Source of the DNA: Alphaproteobacteria bacterium MarineAlpha3_Bin4
GTDB taxonomy: Bacteria; Pseudomonadota; Alphaproteobacteria; Rhodospirillales; Casp-alpha2
Reading direction: 5' to 3'
NCBI GenBank assembly: GCA_002938045.1
Contig: PTLJ01000019.1
Coordinates: 1 to 12,294, forward strand
DNA: 12,294 nt
A model generated the notes under the pieces. That model was not told the DNA's origin. It saw nothing but the letters and a program-made list of their open reading frames with translations, and did no database searches. Made by a program: the position numbers and the translations under genes. Shown piece after piece: positions 7,907 to 12,294 of this stretch (positions are counted from its first letter, which is position 1; every line of letters begins with the position of its first letter).

Positions 7907-7928
7907 GATCCGATACCAGCGTAGCAGT

Positions 7929-7970
7929 TTAGTGCTGTTTACCGTCTCTAATCATTTGGACGAGATTGTG
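7929..7970 (-). pseudogene. C-terminal remnant of an upstream-type GGDEF/EAL-like paralogue
   Basis: On the minus strand the frame ending at TAA 7929-7931 reads HNLVQMIRDGKQH, resembling the last residues of the protein ending at 9283 (DKLVKVFRGGKQH). Base identity with 9283-9322 is roughly three quarters by eye. It is followed by a 22-base spacer (7907-7928) that matches the 24-base spacer between the two intact genes, then by the N-terminal remnant at 7906. The segment overlaps the last codons of the 7948-9258 gene in another frame. Confidence 0.7.
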
Positions 7971-9258
7971 TGACCGATGCTTCCGAACCGCGCTCGATGC
8001 GCCGCTGCAACTTGAGCAGCTCGCGCCGGCGCCCGTCCTCGACAATCAGGTTTTCGACGAACCGCCCCTGGAACAACTGGAGCCCCATGGCGTGACCAAA
8101 ATCGACAGCCTGGCGGTCGTCGCAGCGACACAAGATTAGGTGCCGGTCGCCACGCTGCTTGATGATCGATCTTAGCTGGTCGTGTGCGTCTTCGCCGCTA
8201 TCGACCAGTTCCGGATCCCAGATTAGTTTCACCATATCGACACCGAGTCTCTCGGTATTGACCATCAACAGGGTTTGCAGATTGAGGCCGTCAAGACAGA
8301 CGCGAAATCCCTTCTCCTTCACGAACTCGCGCGCGAACACAAAGGCGCTAAGATCATTGAAGATGTCTTCCTTCTGCAACTCGATGGTCATCGAGCCGCG
8401 CCGGCTGGCGGCAATGTTGTCGTCGAAGGTTAGGAACTCCCGCGACAGCAGTGTTGTCACGTTGACGTTGAAGCTGATGTTGCCGGACATCGAGATGCTG
8501 TCGGTCTTGCTGAGCATCGACAACATGCGCTTGTCGAGCGTTTCCGTGAGGTGTTGGAACAACCACCGATTAGCGACCAGATTGACTTTTGGGAGTATTG
8601 TCTCTCTCACGTCCTTAATCGAGATAAACAGCTCGCTGAATTCCTGTTCCGGCACCATATTGGTATCGACCTGACAGATGAACTGGCGACGCACCAGGTT
8701 GGAAAGATCGGCCCGCACCAGCGCCGTGATGACCTGCTCCAGGACCTCCGGTGTCAGCGGCTCGCCCTGCTCCTGCTTGGCCTTGAGCTTGGAGCGGGCG
8801 TCCGTACGCGAGCGGGCTTCCGTCTGGCCCTTTTCCCCAGTCTGAGCCAGACCCTGAACGAGATGCAGGATGTTGTCGTAGTCCTTGTCAGCGTCGTACC
8901 ACGTGGCGAATGGCTGATCGGCCTTCTCCTCCGCAGTAAACAGTGGGTCGTCATCAAATAGAAAGCGGATGTCTTGGATGACGGTTTCCGTTTGCAGTTT
9001 AGCCGCTTCCTCGAAGACAAAGAACAGATCCGAGTTCTTGAGAACAAACATCTGACCCTTCTCGTCCTTGATAAGCGGCTCAAAATTGCCGGCTGCGGTT
9101 TGGATGTGCTGTTCACGCCGGTTATTTTGACTCAGCGCCGACAGGTGCAGATGCACGGCGCGCCGGCCCTTGCGGTGCTTTTCCAGTTGATGGACGTATT
9201 CAAGAAGAAGGCCTTCTTGATTCGGCAGTCGTTTTTGGCTGTACGGTTCTTTTGCCAT
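7948..9258 (-). CDS. Degenerate GGDEF-EAL-like protein, downstream paralogue
   Basis: 436 residues, no signal peptide or membrane segment seen, so probably cytoplasmic. Residues about 34-82 (AVHLHLSAL...LKNSDLFFVF) resemble a minimal GGDEF fold with NSDLF where GGDEF would be. A charged linker rich in Lys, Arg and Glu spans about 140-170. Residues about 190-405 look like an EAL fold: WLFQHLTETLDKRML, ISFNVNVTTLLSREF, TIELQKEDIF, FRVCLDGLNLQTL, DMVKLIWDPEL and LQLFQGRFVENL match the order of EAL landmarks. The EAL tripeptide, the DDFGTG loop and the AEGVE-type glutamate are absent, so cyclic-di-GMP hydrolysis is not expected. Binding or a scaffold role is possible. It is 24 bases after its paralogue, probably one operon. 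After the EAL-like domain there is a basic tail (about 408-436), whose last residues read across the remnant of another gene in a shifted frame. Base composition is visibly less GC-rich than the cob genes. Confidence 0.8.
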   Translation of the reverse strand: MAKEPYSQKRLPNQEGLLLEYVHQLEKHRKGRRAVHLHLSALSQNNRREQHIQTAAGNFEPLIKDEKGQMFVLKNSDLFFVFEEAAKLQTETVIQDIRFLFDDDPLFTAEEKADQPFATWYDADKDYDNILHLVQGLAQTGEKGQTEARSRTDARSKLKAKQEQGEPLTPEVLEQVITALVRADLSNLVRRQFICQVDTNMVPEQEFSELFISIKDVRETILPKVNLVANRWLFQHLTETLDKRMLSMLSKTDSISMSGNISFNVNVTTLLSREFLTFDDNIAASRRGSMTIELQKEDIFNDLSAFVFAREFVKEKGFRVCLDGLNLQTLLMVNTERLGVDMVKLIWDPELVDSGEDAHDQLRSIIKQRGDRHLILCRCDDRQAVDFGHAMGLQLFQGRFVENLIVEDGRRRELLKLQRRIERGSEASVTQSRPND

Positions 9259-9322
9259 GATCCGATATCCGCGTGGCAGAGCTTAGTGCTGCTTGCCGCC
9301 TCTAAATACCTTGACGAGCTTG
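9116..9322 (-). repeat. Diverged direct repeat, intact copy of the gene junction
   Basis: The intact counterpart of 7764-7970: the last codons of the gene ending at 9283, a 24-base spacer, and the first 48 codons of the gene starting at 9258. Both flanking genes are open here. Confidence 0.8.
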
Positions 9323-10533
9323 TCGATAACATATCCCTGAAAGCGGCTGATACCGATGTCAACGCCCCATTTGATCGCCTTTTCTGTATCGACACGGGCA
9401 AGGATGACGCTGTCCTTGCCAGTGTTAGCAATGACCTTGCGCAACTCTGTCACGCGGTTGTTGTTATCGCTCTCGAACTCTGAGCCCCAGGCGATCTTGA
9501 TGAAATCCGAACGTAGCTGGGCCGGGTCGAAGAACTGTAACGAAATTGGGCTGAGGCCATCGGCGAGCACTTGGTATCCCATTTCCTGCAGCGAATCGCG
9601 GGCGTATCCATAGGAATTGATGTCGGCAAAAATATCGATAATCTGCATCTCGACAACCACCTTTTGGGTGTTGTCACCAACAGACTTGTGAAAATTGTGA
9701 AACTCCCTCGACAGCACGGTACTGATGTTGAGGTTGACACTAATCGGTTCCTTGAGCAGATCAAAATTACGCTCGGCTATGATGCCGAGAATACGCCGGT
9801 CGAGGGTCTCGGTCAGGTATTGAAACAGCCACGGGCTGGCAAACAGGTTGACATCCGGCGCGACCTCCTTTTTCAACTCATTCATGGAGATGAAGTTCTC
9901 ATGAAACATTACCCGACCGCCACCGCTGGTCCCGATGTGTAGACAGGTCTGCTGGCGTACCATGTCGTTGACCTGCATCCCCTGAAGTTTTTGGTTGATC
10001 ATCGCCAGGTTCGTCGGGCTTAGGGGATTGCCCTCAGACTCCTGACCTGCCTCGCCGTTTAGCTTCTTTTCCTTGAGCTTTTTCTCCAATTCCATCGCTA
10101 GATCGGTGGCGAGATTGAATAACGCCGAAAAATCTTCCGTCGTTGAGAGATCGTACCAGGTCGAGAACCGATCCTCGAAGCTGCCCTCCTGGCTCGAGGA
10201 CAGGGGATCCTCGTTGAAAAGGCTGCGGACCCTGTCGATCACCGAATCGACGTCATCGACTGGCACGTTTTGGCAGACCAATATCATGTCGGCGTTGTTG
10301 AGTGGAAATAGGGTCGCGTCGTGGTTGTTGATGATGCTATCGAAGATGCGTGCCGCGATATTGAGGAAATGCGGTTGCCGGTTGGGTTGACGAAGCTCCG
10401 AAAGATGCAGATGTACGGCATAAAACCCGGACGGGTTCTGTTCGACACGGTTCAGCCTTCCGAGTAACAGGCTTTCCTCGCTTGTTGTCGGATCGACCAC
10501 GCCGGATGTCGATGCAGCACCTAATTCAGCCAT
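9283..10533 (-). CDS. Degenerate GGDEF-EAL-like protein, upstream paralogue
   Basis: 416 residues with the same architecture as the next gene. There is a GGDEF-like N-terminal part at about 37-88 (YAVHLHLSEL...LNNADMILV), a lysine/glutamate-rich linker at 148-165, and an EAL-like part at about 190-405. The latter has FISMNELKKEV, PWLFQYLTETLDRRILGII, ISVNLNISTVLSREF, VVVEMQIIDIFADI, YQVLADGLSPISLQF, DFIKIAWGSEF and SRFQGYVIDKLVKV. VMFHENF stands where an EAL motif would lie, LADGLSP replaces DDFGTG, and the glutamate after the final strand is ARVD. It is therefore likely inactive as a phosphodiesterase and a candidate c-di-GMP or protein-interaction module. ATG 10533 has GGGAAA just upstream. 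It is the first gene of the pair, transcribed away from the metallophosphatase gene. The protein ends GGKQH, the same ending that survives in the remnant near 7929. Confidence 0.82.
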   Translation of the reverse strand: MAELGAASTSGVVDPTTSEESLLLGRLNRVEQNPSGFYAVHLHLSELRQPNRQPHFLNIAARIFDSIINNHDATLFPLNNADMILVCQNVPVDDVDSVIDRVRSLFNEDPLSSSQEGSFEDRFSTWYDLSTTEDFSALFNLATDLAMELEKKLKEKKLNGEAGQESEGNPLSPTNLAMINQKLQGMQVNDMVRQQTCLHIGTSGGGRVMFHENFISMNELKKEVAPDVNLFASPWLFQYLTETLDRRILGIIAERNFDLLKEPISVNLNISTVLSREFHNFHKSVGDNTQKVVVEMQIIDIFADINSYGYARDSLQEMGYQVLADGLSPISLQFFDPAQLRSDFIKIAWGSEFESDNNNRVTELRKVIANTGKDSVILARVDTEKAIKWGVDIGISRFQGYVIDKLVKVFRGGKQH

Positions 10534-10592
10534 AATTTCCCGCTATTCCGACCGCACCTCACGGGTTCCGCCGAATTCACCGCACAAGGTAA

Positions 10593-10626
10593 GTTCTAAC
10601 CATTAAGAACAGATTACCGTATCTGT
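10593..10626. promoter_or_regulatory. Two adjacent inverted repeats in divergent control region
   Basis: GTTCT-N8-AGAAC occupies 10593-10610 and ACAGAT-N6-ATCTGT occupies 10609-10626; both arms are perfect, and each dyad spans 18 bases. They lie between the divergently transcribed EAL-like gene (start 10533) and the metallophosphatase gene, and cover the place where a -35 would sit for the -10 at 10630. They look like operators, but no regulator gene is in the window. Confidence 0.4.
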
Positions 10627-10629
10627 GGC

Positions 10630-10635
10630 TATACT
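10630..10635 (+). promoter_or_regulatory. Candidate -10 element for the metallophosphatase gene
   Basis: TATACT, one mismatch from the sigma-70 consensus, about 88-93 bases before ATG 10723. No recognisable -35 exists at 16-18 bases spacing; that position falls in the inverted repeats, so an activator may be needed. Confidence 0.4.
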
Positions 10636-10722
10636 GTACCCGTAAACGACATGGAATACGCCGCAAAGCGACCGGGCCGAAGCCTTCCACCGGCCCACCC
10701 GGTCTGCTGTGGATTGGATGTC

Positions 10723-11484
10723 ATGATGATCGACGAGCAAAGCCGCGAATCGGGCCCGGCTGGTGTGCGCCCCAAGGTACCCGCTGGGCGCCGGATCTAT
10801 GCAATAGGCGATATCCACGGTCGCGCTGATCTGCTGCAACGCATGCATCAGCTGATCCGTGACGACGCAGCCGACCACGCGCCAGACCGCGTGGCCGTCA
10901 TTTATCTGGGCGATTACGTCGACCGCGGGCCGCAATCGTTCGTAGTCGTCGATATGCTGATCAACGACCCGTTGGCCGGGTTTGAGACCGTCTGCCTCAA
11001 AGGCAATCACGACGACTTCCTGCTGCGCTTCGCTGCGACCGGAGAACACGCCGAGGTGTGGCTGATGAATGGCGCCCAGGCGACACTCGCCAGCTATGGT
11101 GTCGACGTCTACGGACCGCCGAGCTCAGCGGTGGAAATGGGATGTCTCTGGGCCGATTTCCGGGCCGCGCTACCGGACGATCACCAGCAATTTTTCCAGG
11201 GCCTACGGCTGTCCCATCGAGAGGGCGATTATCTGTTTGTGCACGCCGGCATTCGGCCCGGCGTCGCCCTCTCTCTCCAGACCCCCTTTGATTTGATGTG
11301 GATCCGCGAAGAATTCTTAAACTCGGACGAAGATTTCGGTGTTGTCGTCGTTCACGGTCATACGCCGCTGCCGGAACCGGAAATCAAGCTGAACCGGATC
11401 AGCATAGACACATGTGCCTACAACTCAGGCTGTCTCACCTGTCTTGTCCTTGAGGGCGGCGAACGCCGGTTTTTAAGCACCTGA
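10723..11484 (+). CDS. PPP-family metallophosphatase (Ser/Thr phosphatase or Ap4A hydrolase-like)
   Basis: A 253-residue calcineurin-like metallophosphoesterase with every hallmark of the PPP family: GDIHGR (29-34), GDYVDRG (63-69), GNHD (94-97), HAG (174-176), HGHTP (211-215) and IDTCAYNSG (228-236). These supply the two-metal site. Bacterial relatives act as protein phosphatases or as symmetrical diadenosine tetraphosphatases (ApaH), and the sequence does not decide between them. An in-frame ATG at 10651 would add 24 residues, but that stretch has no ribosome site and less GC at third positions. ATG 10723 (or 10726) follows GGATTGGATG and puts the first motif at a normal distance. The next gene starts 77 bases later on the same strand, so a shared transcript with a polysaccharide precursor gene is plausible. 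Confidence 0.88.
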   Translation: MMIDEQSRESGPAGVRPKVPAGRRIYAIGDIHGRADLLQRMHQLIRDDAADHAPDRVAVIYLGDYVDRGPQSFVVVDMLINDPLAGFETVCLKGNHDDFLLRFAATGEHAEVWLMNGAQATLASYGVDVYGPPSSAVEMGCLWADFRAALPDDHQQFFQGLRLSHREGDYLFVHAGIRPGVALSLQTPFDLMWIREEFLNSDEDFGVVVVHGHTPLPEPEIKLNRISIDTCAYNSGCLTCLVLEGGERRFLST

Positions 11485-11548
11485 ACTCGGGTGTTTCGGC
11501 TTTATCAGCGCCTGCAGCGGATGCTAAGTTCTGAGGGCCTTGACGTCC

Positions 11549-11555
11549 AAGGGGG
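11549..11555 (+). promoter_or_regulatory. Ribosome binding site of the decarboxylase gene
   Basis: AAGGGGG, 6 bases before ATG 11562. It fixes the start, and the nucleotide-binding motif begins ten residues later as expected. Confidence 0.65.
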
Positions 11556-11561
11556 TCGCAA

Positions 11562-12294
11562 ATGGAAATCAGAAAGCGGGTTCTCGTCACCGGCGGCGCC
11601 GGGTTTCTCGGCTCGCACCTCTGCAACAGGCTGCTTTCGGATGGCAGCGAAGTGCTTTGCGTCGACAATTTCTTCACCGGTACCCGCGGAAACATCCTTC
11701 ACCTGCTCGACAATCCGTATTTCGAGATGATGCGCCATGACATCACCTTCCCGCTCTATGTCGAGGTCGACGAGATCTACAACTTGGCCTGTCCGGCGTC
11801 GCCCGTTCACTACCAGTTCGATCCGGTGCAAACGACTAAGACTAGTGTTCACGGCGCTATCAACATGCTCGGCCTAGCCAAACGGACCGGCGCCAAGATC
11901 CTACAGGCCTCGACCAGCGAGGTCTATGGCGACCCGGAGGTCCATCCGCAACCGGAGAACTACAATGGCAACGTCAATGCGATCGGCCGGCGTGGCTGCT
12001 ACGACGAGGGAAAGCGTTGCGCCGAGACGCTATTCTTCGATTATCATCGCCAGCACGGGCTCAATATCTGCATCGCTCGCATCTTCAACACCTACGGCCC
12101 GCACATGCACCCCAACGACGGCCGCGTAGTCTCCAATTTTATTGTCCAGGCGCTAAGCGGCGCGCCGGTAACGATCTATGGCGACGGCTCCCAGACCCGG
12201 TCGTTCTGCTACGTCGACGACCTGATCGACGGGCTGGTCCGGCTGATGAACGCAACTGACAATATCACTGGACCCGTCAATCTGGGCAACTCGG
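11562..12294 (+). CDS. uxs: UDP-glucuronate decarboxylase (UDP-xylose synthase), 3' end cut by window
   Basis: An extended short-chain dehydrogenase that converts UDP-glucuronate to UDP-xylose through a 4-keto intermediate with bound NAD, supplying pentose for surface polysaccharides. The visible 244 residues start MEIRKRVLVTGGAGFLGSHL, with the Rossmann GGAGFLG at 11-17. They continue with VDNFFTGTRGNILHLL (34-49), NLACPASPVHYQ (74-85), the catalytic-region STSEVYGDP (117-125), the active-site pair Tyr147 and Lys151 in CYDEGKR, ARIFNTYGPHMHPNDGRVVS (172-191) and YGDGSQTRSFCYVDDL (206-221). These blocks, especially LACPASP and NTYGPRM-like HPNDGRVVSNF, point to UXS rather than GalE or dTDP-glucose dehydratase. 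Enzymes of this type run to about 310-330 residues, so 70-85 residues are beyond the edge. Confidence 0.93.
   Translation, partial: MEIRKRVLVTGGAGFLGSHLCNRLLSDGSEVLCVDNFFTGTRGNILHLLDNPYFEMMRHDITFPLYVEVDEIYNLACPASPVHYQFDPVQTTKTSVHGAINMLGLAKRTGAKILQASTSEVYGDPEVHPQPENYNGNVNAIGRRGCYDEGKRCAETLFFDYHRQHGLNICIARIFNTYGPHMHPNDGRVVSNFIVQALSGAPVTIYGDGSQTRSFCYVDDLIDGLVRLMNATDNITGPVNLGNS

Larger units (their letters stand above)
7764..7970 (-). repeat. Diverged direct repeat, decayed copy of the gene junction
   Basis: This stretch is homologous to 9116-9322 over about 205 bases, with one 2-base length difference in the intergenic spacer and about 75% identity by hand count. It contains the end of one gene, the spacer and the start of the next, in the same order and orientation as the intact junction. 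It marks a tandem duplication followed by deletion. Confidence 0.8.

Noticed and set aside
10651..10722. Upstream ATG 10651 as start of the metallophosphatase
   Set aside because: No ribosome site precedes it, third positions are less GC-rich, and it adds residues before the usual family start; kept only as an alternative.
11457..11474. Hairpin CGGC-GAAC-GCCG followed by G and T5
   Set aside because: The stem is only 4 base pairs and lies inside the last codons of the metallophosphatase gene; too weak to call a terminator.
1..12294. tRNA, rRNA, insertion sequence or CRISPR array
   Set aside because: No cloverleaf-like segment, transposase frame, terminal inverted repeats or regularly spaced repeats were seen. 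The one repeat pair is explained by gene duplication.

Overview
The window looks like the chromosome of a GC-rich alphaproteobacterium, most likely from the Rhodospirillales or a relative. That placement is an inference: it rests on protein style (CobN, CobW and the CobP-type kinase of the aerobic cobalamin route, and a degenerate GGDEF-EAL family) and on codon use, not on a marker gene.

Region 1 (1-6627, minus strand) is a compact cobalamin operon transcribed cobS > cobC-like phosphatase > cobU/cobP > cobW > cobN. Two junctions are 4-base ATGA overlaps and the other two gaps are only 8-10 bases, so translation is probably coupled throughout. cobN runs off the left edge and lacks its extreme C-terminus. 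Region 2 (6732-7763, plus strand) is cobT, divergent from cobS across about 100 bases. CobN with the CobW GTPase handles cobalt insertion. CobU activates cobinamide with GTP, CobT makes alpha-ribazole phosphate, CobS joins the two, and the phosphatase removes the lower-ligand phosphate. No cobalamin riboswitch is visible.

Region 3 (7760-10533, minus strand) holds two tandem paralogues of about 420-440 residues that read as a GGDEF-like fold followed by an EAL-like fold, both lacking the catalytic motifs. Between them and cobT lies the remnant of a further tandem copy. It consists of a short C-terminal piece of an upstream-type gene, the conserved spacer, and a 48-codon N-terminal piece of a downstream-type gene. 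The remnant's stop codon overlaps the cobT stop codon, and it contains a hairpin plus T6 that may now terminate cobT.

Region 4 (10534-10722) is a divergent control region with two adjacent inverted repeats and a good -10 hexamer. Region 5 (10723-12294, plus strand) has a PPP-family metallophosphatase and the start of a UDP-glucuronate decarboxylase gene, probably the edge of a surface-polysaccharide locus; the latter runs off the right edge. No tRNA, rRNA, insertion sequence or CRISPR array was seen. The only gene-free stretches are under 200 bases.
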